DNA of 64,000 nucleotides from Bacteroidota bacterium (lineage in GTDB: Bacteria > Bacteroidota > Bacteroidia > Chitinophagales > LD1), in assembly GCA_018267385.1 (NCBI GenBank), contig JAFDYN010000013.1:1-64000 (forward strand), read 5' to 3'. Made by a program: the position numbers and the translations under genes. Below the pieces are notes generated by a model. The model worked only from the letters and a program-made list of their open reading frames with translations, had not been told where the DNA came from and searched no databases. Shown here in pieces: positions 1 through 8,184 of the stretch (positions are counted from its first letter, which is position 1; each line of letters starts with the position of its first letter).

Positions 1-107
1 AATAACATAGAAATCTATGTGTTCTATGTGGTTCAAAAATGTATTTGCATTTTGTATCCCGCACAGACGCTATTAACTAACTATATTCACCATACACAAG
101 AAGAAAA

Positions 108-410
108 ATGATCGTATACAATGTTACCCTGAAAGTCGATTTAGAAGTGCATGAACTCTTCCTCCGCTGGCTCAAGGAGGACCACATCCCCCGCGTGATG
201 GAGACCGGCTGCTTCACTGCCTACAAGGTATTCCGAGTCATGGAGGAGCACGAGGCAGATGGCATCACCTATGCTGTACAGTACCACACCACCGACACCG
301 CCCGCTATTTCGACTACCAGAATAATCACGCCCCGGCTTTCCAAAAGGAAATGCGTGAGGTCTGGCCGGACAAATACGCCGCCTTTCGCACCCTGCTACG
401 CGAGGTTTAG
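108..410 (+). CDS. DUF4286 family protein
   Basis: This 100-residue soluble protein resembles the DUF4286 family of small ferredoxin-like-fold proteins common in Bacteroidota, whose function is unknown. The family signature is visible as an N-terminal beta strand (MIVYNVTLKVD), then a helix ending in W-L-K-E-D-H-I-P, a TGCF segment, and a C-terminal segment with Y-A-A-F-R-T-L-L. There is no signal peptide or membrane segment. The ATG at 108 is the only reasonable start. It is followed 24 bases later by an NAD(P)-binding protein on the same strand, so the two may be cotranscribed. Family assignment is fairly sure; function is not known. Confidence 0.8.
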   Translation: MIVYNVTLKVDLEVHELFLRWLKEDHIPRVMETGCFTAYKVFRVMEEHEADGITYAVQYHTTDTARYFDYQNNHAPAFQKEMREVWPDKYAAFRTLLREV

Positions 411-434
411 CATTCACCACTAAAACTGACATCC

Positions 435-1091
435 ATGACAGTCCTCATACTGGGCGCTACCGGGCTGGTGGGCGCAAAATGTGTACAACATTCTCTGGCC
501 GATACTCGTATTGACAAGGTAATAGCCGTGACACGCCGCCCCATGGACACCAGCCACCCGAAACTCACCAACCTGATCGTAGACTACGAGCATCTGGAGG
601 ACTATGCCGCCGGGATGCAGGCCGATGCAGTACTATCTGCCCTCGGCACTACGCTAAAGCAGGCGGGCAGCCCCTCCAAATTTCGCCGGGTAGACTATGA
701 CTATCAGCTCCGGGCCGCAGAGATCGCGCGCCAGAACGGCACCAAAACATTCGTGCTGCTCTCCTCCGGTGGTGCTGACGCAAAATCACTCTTACTCTAT
801 ACCAAGGTCAAAGGACAGATAGAAGACGCCATAGCTAAACTAGGATTTGACCGGCTGGCCATACTGCGCCCATCATTACTACTCGGTGAGCGGCAGGGCC
901 ACCGTCCTGCAGAGGCCATGGCCACCTGGGTGTCTGACAAGCTATCCTTTGTTTTCACCGGTGCGCTGAAGCGCTTTAAACCCATAGAGGGAGACATCGT
1001 AGCAAAGGCCATGATAAACGCTGTACAAAAACCCTACACAGGGGTGAGACTTGTTGAAAATCTGGAAATATTCACATGGGCAAAAAGCTAA
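435..1091 (+). CDS. Atypical SDR / NAD(P)H-binding oxidoreductase (HTATIP2-like)
   Basis: A 218-residue Rossmann-fold protein of the NAD(P)-binding atypical short-chain dehydrogenase type. The nucleotide-binding motif GATGLVG is at residues 7-13, a basic RR pair after the second strand (34-35) suggests NADP(H), and a Y-x-x-x-K pair (Y122, K126) sits where the catalytic pair of SDRs falls. Length and layout match the HTATIP2/semialdehyde-dehydrogenase-like group found widely in Bacteroidota. The substrate cannot be read from the sequence. It lies between the DUF4286 gene and the CapA-like gene, whose 5' end overlaps or abuts its stop codon. Confidence 0.8.
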   Translation: MTVLILGATGLVGAKCVQHSLADTRIDKVIAVTRRPMDTSHPKLTNLIVDYEHLEDYAAGMQADAVLSALGTTLKQAGSPSKFRRVDYDYQLRAAEIARQNGTKTFVLLSSGGADAKSLLLYTKVKGQIEDAIAKLGFDRLAILRPSLLLGERQGHRPAEAMATWVSDKLSFVFTGALKRFKPIEGDIVAKAMINAVQKPYTGVRLVENLEIFTWAKS

Positions 1092-1102
1092 TTTTGAGGA
1101 CA

Positions 1103-2671
1103 ATGTCAAAGATTTTGGTTCCATGCCGGTGGCTGAGGATGATGGTGCTGCCGGCCCTCTTATTTATCACGGCTGATATACACGCACAGGCGCGTGTGCG
1201 TACCATAGAGTATGATGATGACAGGCCGGAGGTCATAGACTCCTTCCGCGTGCTGCACCTCATGATAGCCGGCAATATCTATCAGAGCGAGTACCAGATA
1301 GAGCACGCCTTCAATCCTGCACTGAAAAAATATGATTTCAGCAATGAGCTGAAATACGTCAACCCTATCCTCAATCTCGGCGATGTGGTGATAGCCAACC
1401 TCAAGACCGGCTTCACGGGCGATAATGCCAATCCTTTCTCTTCGCCGGATGAGTTTGCCCTCAGCCTCAAGTACTCCGGTATCAATCAGGCCATGATGGC
1501 CAATCTCAATACTGCCTACCTGGACAAGAAAGGCATGATCCGCACCAAGAAGGCCATGGATATCTTTGACATCCGCTCTACGGGGGCCTTTCAGGATAAT
1601 ATCATGCGCAATGGCAACTACCCGATGATCATCAACCGCCGGGGGTTCAAAATAGCCGTGCTCAACTATACCAGCATCGCGCAGCGCCCCAGCATCTCAC
1701 GTGATTATATCATCAACCAGATAGACCACACGCAGATAGAGCGCGATATGAAGATCACCCGCTCGCTGGAGCCGGACTTTACCATCGTCTATCTCGATTG
1801 GGGTGGCAACTATCAGGAGTACCCGGCCTACTCACAGGAGGCGCTGGGCAAGTTTATCCTGGAGCAGGGCGCAGATATCGTAGTGGGAGCATTCCCTAAT
1901 ACGGTCCAGCGCATCGACATTCAAAACTACTACTACAACCAGAAAGAGAAGCAGGGCCTCGTCTGCTATTCCCTCGGCAATCTCATATCCAGCAGCACGG
2001 AGCAGCGCACCAAGGCCGGCATCATCATGGATATTGACATCAAGAAAAACAACTTCACCGGCGAGGTGCACATGGGCGACTATGGCTTCATACCGGTGTG
2101 GAGCTACTATGATACCGTATCAGAGAAAAAACGCGTGTACGTGGTGCCTGCTGCTGCCGTAGAGCAGGACCTGCTCTTCAATAACCTGCCAAAAGACGAG
2201 CGCCGCCGCATGTCTAACGATGTGATGGATGTACGCAAGATGCTGGGCCGCTCCAGTGATGAGATACAGTACAATCTCAGCGAGATAGTAGTAGACAATG
2301 TAGAGCAGTCTACCATGCTGACCAATGCACCGCTCAATAACCGATTCAATCCTTTTGATGAGAAAGGCCTGGACCGCTCCGGTGCGCCTACGCCCAAGCT
2401 CAATATCCCTGTCACAGAGGACACGGTCTACCGCATCCAGTTTTATGAGCTGAAGAAGCTGATCCCGATAGACACTACCTACTACGAGCACCTGAAGGGC
2501 TATGAAGTATTATTTGAAGAGGGCACCTACCGCTATCTCATAGGTAATACTACCACTCCTAAAGATCTCAATAAGCTATACTTTGACATCATGAAGCCGC
2601 GATACAAGAATGCCTTTATAGCCGTCTACTATCAGGGCCGCCGCATCCGCACCTTCGTACCAAAGCAGTAA
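1103..2671 (+). CDS. CapA-like (PGA_cap) protein with degenerate metal site
   Basis: The protein follows the order of motifs of the CapA/PgsA poly-gamma-glutamate capsule family, a calcineurin-like metallophosphoesterase fold. I start it at the ATG at 1103 because residues 1-29 then form a signal peptide ending in IHAQA; an ATG at 1076 would overlap the previous gene by 16 bases. The canonical metal and active-site residues are largely changed: GD is AGN, NLE is NLK, the NNH motif reads NLN, HWG is DWG (in YLDWGGNYQEYP), and GHHPHVxQ is GAFPNTVQ. The structural motif YSLGNL is retained. About 220 C-terminal residues do not match the core family. It is therefore probably a secreted non-enzymatic or altered homologue. 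The fold is likely; the role is unknown. Confidence 0.68.
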   Translation: MSKILVPCRWLRMMVLPALLFITADIHAQARVRTIEYDDDRPEVIDSFRVLHLMIAGNIYQSEYQIEHAFNPALKKYDFSNELKYVNPILNLGDVVIANLKTGFTGDNANPFSSPDEFALSLKYSGINQAMMANLNTAYLDKKGMIRTKKAMDIFDIRSTGAFQDNIMRNGNYPMIINRRGFKIAVLNYTSIAQRPSISRDYIINQIDHTQIERDMKITRSLEPDFTIVYLDWGGNYQEYPAYSQEALGKFILEQGADIVVGAFPNTVQRIDIQNYYYNQKEKQGLVCYSLGNLISSSTEQRTKAGIIMDIDIKKNNFTGEVHMGDYGFIPVWSYYDTVSEKKRVYVVPAAAVEQDLLFNNLPKDERRRMSNDVMDVRKMLGRSSDEIQYNLSEIVVDNVEQSTMLTNAPLNNRFNPFDEKGLDRSGAPTPKLNIPVTEDTVYRIQFYELKKLIPIDTTYYEHLKGYEVLFEEGTYRYLIGNTTTPKDLNKLYFDIMKPRYKNAFIAVYYQGRRIRTFVPKQ

Positions 2672-2764
2672 GGAAAAAGCATTGCATTAAGCCCGGAAAG
2701 GGCGTAATATCTCAGCGTATACACCTCGCCCTAAGCTAGCAAAAAGGGCTACCACCAGACAGTA

Positions 2765-2818
2765 GGTTCTTCCATCTCCTTTTGAGATGGAAGATGCCGA
2801 AGGCAGATGGGAGAGGTG
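2765..2818. repeat. Dispersed palindromic intergenic repeat, copy 1
   Basis: An imperfect palindrome with CCATCTC..GAGATGG at its left end and AGATGCC..GGCAGATGGGAGAGG at its right. It closely resembles the element at 9022-9081, which has the same flanks but a different inner hairpin. Both lie just upstream of a plus-strand gene. It probably forms an RNA hairpin in the region before rbfA; no coding potential. Confidence 0.6.
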
Positions 2819-2837
2819 GCATCTCATTTTTTACCCG

Positions 2838-2845
2838 TACCTTTG
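2838..2845 (+). promoter_or_regulatory. Predicted -7 element of rbfA
   Basis: TACCTTTG matches the Bacteroidota sigma-A -7 consensus TAnnTTTG at every fixed position. It lies 30 bases before the rbfA start at 2876. No TTTG element is seen at the -33 position, so support rests on the -7 box only. Confidence 0.5.
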
Positions 2846-2875
2846 CACCGGTCAAAACAGTGCAACAGAGATAAC

Positions 2876-3253
2876 ATGGATAGCAGGAGACAACAGAAAG
2901 TAGCATCCCTCATCAAGGAAGAATTCAGCAATATCCTCATCCGCGAGGGTCGCAATATATATGGCAAAGCATTCGTCACGGTGACCAATGTGAAGGTGAC
3001 ACCCGACCTCGGCTCAGCGCGCTTCTCCCTCAGTGTATTCAATGGAGACAAGCACGAAGTACTCGCAGCATTCAACGATAAAAGATCAGAGCTTAAAAGA
3101 AAGCTCGGCGAGAAGATCCGATTCAATCTGCGCATCGTGCCCGAGCTGGAGTTCTATCTGGATGAGTCACTGGACGATGTGTTTCACATGGAGGAGCTGC
3201 TGCGAAAGATCAAAGAGCAGGACAAAGAGATCAAACGCGACGACACCCAATAA
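2876..3253 (+). CDS. rbfA: 30S ribosome-binding factor RbfA
   Basis: RbfA is a single KH-like domain protein that binds the 30S subunit near the 5' helix of 16S rRNA during late maturation and cold adaptation. The product has the family opening R-R-Q-Q-K-V-A-S-L-I-K-E-E-F, the VTVTNVKVTPDL strand, and the C-terminal PELEFYLDESLDD segment, with 125 residues as is usual. The ATG at 2876 is chosen over one at 2807 because family members begin a few residues before this region and a -7 promoter element lies between the two. It is followed after 15 bases by an ABC permease, a gene pair common in Bacteroidota. Confidence 0.95.
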   Translation: MDSRRQQKVASLIKEEFSNILIREGRNIYGKAFVTVTNVKVTPDLGSARFSLSVFNGDKHEVLAAFNDKRSELKRKLGEKIRFNLRIVPELEFYLDESLDDVFHMEELLRKIKEQDKEIKRDDTQ

Positions 3254-3268
3254 TTTCGCACGGATAGC

Positions 3269-4489
3269 ATGCTGGCATTCAAAATAGCACTGCGCTACCT
3301 TTTCTCGAAGAAATCTACCAATGCGATCAATATCATCGCCATCGTGTCTATGGTGGGCATGGGTGTCGGAGCCTTTGCGCTGATCGTGGTGCTCAGCACC
3401 TTCAATGGTTTCGAGGACCTGGCCAGGTCGCTGTACAATTCCTTTTATGCAGACATCACTGTGTCCGCCTCCAGGGGCAAGACCTTCGCGAAAGATCCAC
3501 AGATCATAGACAAACTCAGGCACCTGCCGGCTGTAGAAGCCCTCTCTCAGACCCTGGAAGAAAACGCCTACATCAAATACGTAGACAAAGACTACATCTG
3601 TACGATCAAAGGTGTGGATGAAAACTACAACGCCGTCACAGATGTGAAGAGCCACATCCGTATGGGAAACTTCACACTCAGCGACAGCATCAATCAATAC
3701 GCGGTGGTGGGTGCCAATATCTATGCTGCGCTGAATGTAGACCCCGAGCGCTCCATTTATCCAATACAGGTCACGGTGCCCAAGAAAGGCAAAGGCGCCG
3801 CGCTGCTGCCCGAAGACGCGTTTACCTTTCGCGATGTAGTGCCCGGCGGCGTCTTCTCGCTGCAGCAGGAGTTTGATAGCAAGTATGTGTTCGTCTCCCT
3901 GCCATTTGCCTCGGAGCTGCTGGATGCAGAGGGCCAGCTCTCGGCCTATGAGCTGAAGCTGCGCCAAGGCTACACACCGGAGCAGGCGAAAAAAGAGGTA
4001 CAAGCACTCGTCGGCCCCGATATGATAGTCAAGACGCGCTATGAGCAGAAAGAGGCGATTTACAAAGTCATGAATATGGAGCGCTGGGCAGTATATGCGA
4101 TCCTCGCGTTCATCATGCTGATCATCTCCTTTAATATCGTCGGCTCTCTCTCTATGCTCGTGATAGAGAAAGAACAAGACATTGCCATACTCATGGCCAT
4201 GGGCGCAGACCGAGGGCTCGTGAGGCGCATCTACCTGCTGGAGGGCCTGCTCTCTGCTATGATAGGCGCTACTATTGGCATCATCCTCGCCACAGCGCTC
4301 TGTCTGGCGCAGATCAAATATGGATTTCTCAAACTCACCGGCGGCAATAGCAGCTTTGTGGTGGAGGGCTATCCGGTAAAACTGCGGGCCGTAGACTTTG
4401 TACTGACATTTGTGACCGTGGTGGCTATAGCATTGATCGCCTCATATTTCCCGTCGCGCAGGGCTGCAGAGGCAGGTACAGTGAAATAA
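3269..4489 (+). CDS. ABC transporter permease, FtsX/LolC-LolE type
   Basis: A 406-residue inner-membrane permease of the MacB/LolCE superfamily, which in Gram-negative bacteria extracts lipoproteins from the inner membrane or drives related mechanotransmission. The N-terminal ALRYLFSKKSTNAINIIA segment and first membrane helix (about residues 20-48) are typical. A long periplasmic domain follows (50-265), then three helices near 270-300, 320-345 and 370-395, giving the family's four-helix topology. No ATPase gene is adjacent, so the partner LolD-like subunit must be encoded elsewhere. It starts 15 bases after rbfA and is probably cotranscribed with it. The lolE assignment is by similarity of layout only. 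Confidence 0.85.
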   Translation: MLAFKIALRYLFSKKSTNAINIIAIVSMVGMGVGAFALIVVLSTFNGFEDLARSLYNSFYADITVSASRGKTFAKDPQIIDKLRHLPAVEALSQTLEENAYIKYVDKDYICTIKGVDENYNAVTDVKSHIRMGNFTLSDSINQYAVVGANIYAALNVDPERSIYPIQVTVPKKGKGAALLPEDAFTFRDVVPGGVFSLQQEFDSKYVFVSLPFASELLDAEGQLSAYELKLRQGYTPEQAKKEVQALVGPDMIVKTRYEQKEAIYKVMNMERWAVYAILAFIMLIISFNIVGSLSMLVIEKEQDIAILMAMGADRGLVRRIYLLEGLLSAMIGATIGIILATALCLAQIKYGFLKLTGGNSSFVVEGYPVKLRAVDFVLTFVTVVAIALIASYFPSRRAAEAGTVK

Positions 4490-4547
4490 AATCACTAGAT
4501 TTAAGAGGAAGCATTGGTGCGGATTTTGGATACACCACAGTAGCAAT

Positions 4548-5537
4548 ATGAACTCAGAGAAAAATCCCTTCTGGACAAAAAAGCTCATGCGCCGGCTGCT
4601 CGATTACGAGCACCGCAAGCCTAAAAATATCCTGCTAGACTCTGCCGAGGACCAGCGCCAGGAGGAGCGCGAGCAGTCACAGGCGGTGAGACGTCTGCTG
4701 AAGGATGTGGTCCTCATCATAGGTGGTATGTGCTCGGCAGCCTTTGGTTTGGAAAGCTTCCTGCTCCCTAGCAATTTCATAGATGGCGGTGTGACCGGCA
4801 TCTCACTGCTCACCGCTGAGCTCAGCGGCGCACCACTCTATCTGCTGCTCGTAGTGATCAATACCCCTTTTATCATACTCGCCTACAATACCGTCGGCCA
4901 CCGCTTTGCCCTCAAGACAGGCATGGCTATTCTTGGTCTTGCAGTATTATTGGCCACAGCACACTTCCCGGAGGTCACGCATGACAAGCTGCTTGTGGCC
5001 ATATTCGGCGGCTTCTTCCTCGGTGCCGGTATCGGCCTGTCTATCAGGGGCGGTGCCGTGCTGGATGGCACAGAAGTGCTTGCTATATTCCTCAGCCGAC
5101 GGCTAGGCACCACCATCGGAGACCTCGTCATAGCTATCAATATCCTTGTTTTCTCTGCTGCCGCTTACTTCCTCTCTGTAGAGTCGGCGCTGTACTCCAT
5201 GATCACGTATCTGGCTGCCTCCAAGACGCTTGACTTTATCATAGAGGGTATAGAGGAATACACCGGTGTCACCATCGTCTCGGCATATAGCGAGGAGATC
5301 AAACAGATGATCGTAGACGTGATGGGCCGTGGTGTCACCGTCTACAAGGGCAAAGGTGGCTTTGGCAAAAAAGGCCAGGCTACGGACGTAGATATCATCT
5401 ATTCTGTGGTCACCCGCCTGGAGATCAATAAGTTTAAGACGGAGGTAGAGAAGATCGACCCTGAGGCCTTCATGGTCCTCAGCAGTGTGAAGGAAACCCG
5501 CGGCGGTATGATCAAAAAGAGGCCACTGGCTCATTAA
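4548..5537 (+). CDS. YitT family membrane protein (DUF161 + DUF2179)
   Basis: A 329-residue protein with a hydrophilic N-terminal extension of about 50 residues, then five or six membrane helices (roughly 55-215) containing the conserved FGLESFLLPSNFIDGGVTGI region, and a C-terminal cytosolic domain of DUF2179 type (about 225-320) with GRGVTVYKGKGG-like residues. YitT proteins are widespread inner-membrane proteins of unclear transport function. The gene stands 58 bases after the ABC permease and may share its transcript. The following intergenic space contains a dispersed repeat and the TetR promoter. Confidence 0.88.
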   Translation: MNSEKNPFWTKKLMRRLLDYEHRKPKNILLDSAEDQRQEEREQSQAVRRLLKDVVLIIGGMCSAAFGLESFLLPSNFIDGGVTGISLLTAELSGAPLYLLLVVINTPFIILAYNTVGHRFALKTGMAILGLAVLLATAHFPEVTHDKLLVAIFGGFFLGAGIGLSIRGGAVLDGTEVLAIFLSRRLGTTIGDLVIAINILVFSAAAYFLSVESALYSMITYLAASKTLDFIIEGIEEYTGVTIVSAYSEEIKQMIVDVMGRGVTVYKGKGGFGKKGQATDVDIIYSVVTRLEINKFKTEVEKIDPEAFMVLSSVKETRGGMIKKRPLAH

Positions 5538-5560
5538 AAGATTCAATTGTATCTCTGTTA

Positions 5561-5597
5561 AAGTCTCCCTTTTAGGGGAGATTTAGAGGGGGTTCAG
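5561..5597. repeat. Dispersed repeat, CCCCTAAAT...AGGGGACTT family
   Basis: On the minus strand this reads CCCCCTCTAAATCTCCCC followed by TAAAAGGGAGACTT, a short hairpin-forming element. A related copy is at 16897-16940. Elements of this kind are common between genes in Bacteroidota. It sits between the YitT stop and the TetR promoter. Confidence 0.5.
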
Positions 5598-5623
5598 TTT
5601 AGATGATCTCTCCAAAAGAAAAA

Positions 5624-5670
5624 TTTGTCCAACTCAAATCCCTTTCCTACCTTTACCTAACGAACGTTAG
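5624..5670 (+). promoter_or_regulatory. Predicted promoter and operator of the paa TetR regulator
   Basis: A TTTG at 5624-5627 is followed after 20 bases by TACCTTTA at 5648-5655 (one mismatch to TAnnTTTG), the normal Bacteroidota spacing. The inverted repeat CTAACG-AA-CGTTAG at 5657-5670 covers the expected transcription start, 10 bases before the regulator's ATG. This is the expected place for an autorepressing TetR-family operator. Binding is inferred, not shown. Confidence 0.6.
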
Positions 5671-5680
5671 TAAACAAACG

Positions 5681-6259
5681 ATGGCTACAGCAAAGCTCGA
5701 CAGGCGCACGGAGATCCGGCAGACCGCCCGCAAGATGTTTAAGGAACGCGGCTATGCTGCTACGTCTATGCGCGACCTGGCGCGGGAGGTGGGCATAGAG
5801 GCCGCCAGTCTGTACAACCATCTCTCCTCCAAGGAAGAACTCCTCCATGAGATGTGCTTCGACATGGCAGAGCAGTTCTTTCAGGCTTTCAGCGCAGCGG
5901 TAGCAGCCGAGAAAACCCCGTCAAAGAAACTGCGCGCCGCTATCAAGGCCCACATCCATGTCATAGCCGCGAACCTGGACGGCTCTACCGTGTTCTTTCA
6001 CGAGTGGATATTCCTGCAGGAGCCTGAGTTGGCGCGGTTCAAGAAGCTGCGCTCTCAGTATGAGCAGGGCTTCCGCGAGATCGTGCAGAAGGGCATCACA
6101 GATAAGGACTTCAAAGAGGTCAATGTGAAGCTGGCTGTATTCACCATTCTCTCTGCATTGAACGCGACCTATGATCTCTATAAAAGCAATGAAAAGCTCT
6201 CTGAAGAAGAAATAGCGGAGAGCGTATCAGGACTACTTTTGAAAGGACTAAAAAAATGA
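5681..6259 (+). CDS. TetR/AcrR family transcriptional regulator, probable paa regulator
   Basis: A 192-residue TetR-family repressor with an N-terminal helix-turn-helix at about residues 20-55 (core TSMRDLAREVGIEAASLYNH) and an all-helical ligand domain. The ATG at 5681 is used; an in-frame ATG at 5603 would place the promoter and an inverted repeat inside the coding sequence. It directly precedes paaA, and phenylacetate clusters in Bacteroidota, Thermus and actinobacteria are often controlled by TetR-type PaaR proteins that respond to phenylacetyl-CoA. That role is inferred from position. The gap to paaA is 56 bases and holds a dispersed repeat. Confidence 0.85.
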   Translation: MATAKLDRRTEIRQTARKMFKERGYAATSMRDLAREVGIEAASLYNHLSSKEELLHEMCFDMAEQFFQAFSAAVAAEKTPSKKLRAAIKAHIHVIAANLDGSTVFFHEWIFLQEPELARFKKLRSQYEQGFREIVQKGITDKDFKEVNVKLAVFTILSALNATYDLYKSNEKLSEEEIAESVSGLLLKGLKK

Positions 6260-6260
6260 C

Positions 6261-6299
6261 CTCACCCTGACCCTGTCCAAAAGGAGAGGGAAGGGTGGG
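6261..6299. repeat. Dispersed hairpin repeat before paaA
   Basis: The element CTCACCCTGACCCTGTCCAA followed by AAGGAGAGGGAAGGGTGGGA can fold as a GC-rich hairpin. It resembles the common Bacteroidota intergenic repeat built on CCCTCTCCAAAGGAGAGGG and lies 17 bases before the paaA start, within the probable polycistronic transcript. Confidence 0.5.
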
Positions 6300-6315
6300 A
6301 ATAAAAACAAATATT

Positions 6316-7302
6316 ATGTACGGAAACACAAGTCTGACCGCCGAGGAGGCAAAGATCGTCAACGCTGCCGTGGAGGACCCGGCGAAGCTCGAAGAGTTTG
6401 AGGCGCGCATAGCACGTGGCGAGAAGATAGAACCCGGCGACTGGATGCCGGACCAGTACCGCAAGCAGCTGATCCGCATGATAGAGCAGCACGCCCACTC
6501 TGAGATAGTCGGTGCGCTGCCCGAGGGTACGTGGATCACCCGTGCGCCAAACTTCCGCCGCAAGCTGGCCCTCATAGCCAAGGTGCAGGACGAGGTAGGC
6601 CACGGCCAGCTGCTCTACAGCGCTGCCGAAACACTGGGCAAGACGCGCGAGCAGATGCTCATGGACCTGCTGAGCGGCAAGAGCAAGTACAGCAACGTCT
6701 TCAACTATCCGGCCAATACCTGGGCAGATATCGCCGTCATTGGCTTCCTGGTAGATGGCGCAGCCATCGTCAATCAGGTGATCAACTCAAAGGGTTCCTA
6801 CGGCCCCTACTGCCGTGCGCTGGAGCGTATCTGCTACGAGGAGTCATTCCACCTGAAGCAGGGCCATGATAATTTCGTCTACCTCGCTACCGGTACGAAG
6901 GTGCAGCGCGAGATGCTGCAAGAAGCGCTGAACCGCTGGTACCGCCCGCTGCTGCACTTCTTTGGCCCGTCTGACCGAGACTCGCAGCATAGTGAGAAGC
7001 TCATGAAGTGGAAAGTAAAGCTGGCCTCCAATGATGATATGCGCAACCAATTTCTCGATCAGTATGTGCCCAAGATACTCGAGCTGGGCCTGACACTGCC
7101 GGACCCCGAGCTGCGCCGCGGCGATGATGGCATCTGGGTCTTTGGCGATCCGGACTGGGATGAGTTCAAGCGCGTGATCAACGGCGACGGCCCCTGCAAT
7201 GCTGAGCGCCTCGAGGTGCGCCGCTACGCAGAGCTGGCCCACCGCTGGGTACGCGAGGCGCTGATGAACCCCAAAGAGAAGTACGTCACACCGATGGCGT
7301 AG
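6316..7302 (+). CDS. paaA: 1,2-phenylacetyl-CoA epoxidase subunit PaaA
   Basis: PaaA is the catalytic di-iron subunit of the phenylacetyl-CoA epoxidase, which oxidises the CoA-activated aromatic ring in the aerobic phenylacetate pathway. The 328-residue product carries the ferritin-like iron ligand motifs DEVGHG and YEESFH, preceded by conserved segments such as [15 protein letters not shown]. The ATG at 6316 ([12 protein letters not shown]) is chosen; a GTG-started extension to 6295 has no support. It is followed by paaB after 46 bases. The sequence is full length and shows no defects. GC content is high, as in the surrounding core genes. Confidence 0.96.
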   Translation: MYGNTSLTAEEAKIVNAAVEDPAKLEEFEARIARGEKIEPGDWMPDQYRKQLIRMIEQHAHSEIVGALPEGTWITRAPNFRRKLALIAKVQDEVGHGQLLYSAAETLGKTREQMLMDLLSGKSKYSNVFNYPANTWADIAVIGFLVDGAAIVNQVINSKGSYGPYCRALERICYEESFHLKQGHDNFVYLATGTKVQREMLQEALNRWYRPLLHFFGPSDRDSQHSEKLMKWKVKLASNDDMRNQFLDQYVPKILELGLTLPDPELRRGDDGIWVFGDPDWDEFKRVINGDGPCNAERLEVRRYAELAHRWVREALMNPKEKYVTPMA

Positions 7303-7348
7303 TGAATAGAGAACAGGGCCAAAATCAAACATCGAAATCTGAAATAAA

Positions 7349-7708
7349 ATGTCACTCGATCCACGCATCAACAGACTTGACCTCAAGAGGGTCGCAGAAG
7401 GCGAGCAAACCGCGTCTCACCTCATCACCTGGGAGGTATTTCATCAGGATAAAAGAGGCAAGCAGCCCGTCCACGCAGGCATCGTCCACGCCTCTACACC
7501 GGAGCAGGCACTGATGTTTGCCAAAGAGCAATTTGCCCGCCGTGGCAAAACCGCCAACCTCTGGGTGGTCAAAACTTCTGACGTCTATACTTTCCATAGT
7601 GAGGATGAGGCCATTTTTGAGACCACACCGGAGAAGACCTTCCGCGATCCGGGTTTCTACAAGGTCCGTGAGCGGATAGAAGCATTTCAATCTAAAAATA
7701 AACTATGA
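7349..7708 (+). CDS. paaB: 1,2-phenylacetyl-CoA epoxidase subunit PaaB
   Basis: PaaB is a small non-catalytic subunit that holds the PaaAC heterodimers together in the epoxidase. The 119-residue product matches the family in length and in the motifs WEVFHQDKRGKQPVHAGIVHA and ALMFAKEQFARR. Its stop codon overlaps the ATG of the following non-paa gene (ATGA at 7705-7708), so translation of the two is likely coupled. Normally paaC would follow directly; here a 480-base gene intervenes. Confidence 0.95.
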   Translation: MSLDPRINRLDLKRVAEGEQTASHLITWEVFHQDKRGKQPVHAGIVHASTPEQALMFAKEQFARRGKTANLWVVKTSDVYTFHSEDEAIFETTPEKTFRDPGFYKVRERIEAFQSKNKL

Positions 7709-8184
7709 ATCATTTAGAATCTTTACTTGCGGAATGGTATGAGATACAAGGTTATCTGGTCACTAGAAATATAAAGATTGATAAAAGAGATAAAGGGGGC
7801 TACAACTCAGAAATAGATGTTCTAGCTTTTCATCCTAAGAAAAATGAGTGGATACAGATTGAAACAAGTATGGATACGTATTCATGGCCTAAAAGAATCG
7901 AGCGGATCGAAAAGAAGTTCAAGCATGCACGAGATTTTGTGGCAAAAGAATATGGAGAAAAGGCAGCAATAGGACTAAAGCAGGAATTTGTTTTAGTATA
8001 TGGAAATGCGGATGACAAGAAATTGAAACGAGGTAGCATAGTTTTAGCCAAATACAAGATTCAAGAAATTTTGAAATTCATTCAGACCGGGCATAGTGAA
8101 ATTGACCGGGAATTAATATCGGAAAACTACCCCCTACTAAGAACACTTCAATTTGCCAATCATTATTATCCTAATATTTTATGA
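7705..8184 (+). CDS. Unknown protein, possibly PD-(D/E)XK nuclease-fold, inserted between paaB and paaC
   Basis: I do not recognise this 159-residue protein with certainty. The N-terminal helix LESLLAEWYEIQGYLVTRN, followed by GGYNSEIDVLAFHP and a strand IQIETS, has the alpha-beta-beta layout of restriction-endonuclease-like folds. D38 and E53 would be the acidic residues, but the usual lysine of the E-x-K motif is Ser55, so activity is doubtful. The gene is clearly AT-richer than its neighbours, with AAA, AAT, GAA and ATA codons dominating. It overlaps both paaB and paaC by ATGA junctions. It is probably a transferred gene accommodated in the operon without polarity. No paa function is known for such a protein. 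Confidence 0.75.
   Translation: MNHLESLLAEWYEIQGYLVTRNIKIDKRDKGGYNSEIDVLAFHPKKNEWIQIETSMDTYSWPKRIERIEKKFKHARDFVAKEYGEKAAIGLKQEFVLVYGNADDKKLKRGSIVLAKYKIQEILKFIQTGHSEIDRELISENYPLLRTLQFANHYYPNIL

Noticed and set aside
1..107. CTATGTGTTCTATGTGG near the left edge as a parS or regulatory site
   Set aside because: It matches parS at only 12 of 16 positions and resembles a common low-complexity intergenic repeat; no gene context is visible to the left.
3167..4177. 336-residue minus-strand open frame
   Set aside because: Antisense shadow of the LolC/E-type permease, produced by codon bias; its product is His- and Asp-rich with no family features.
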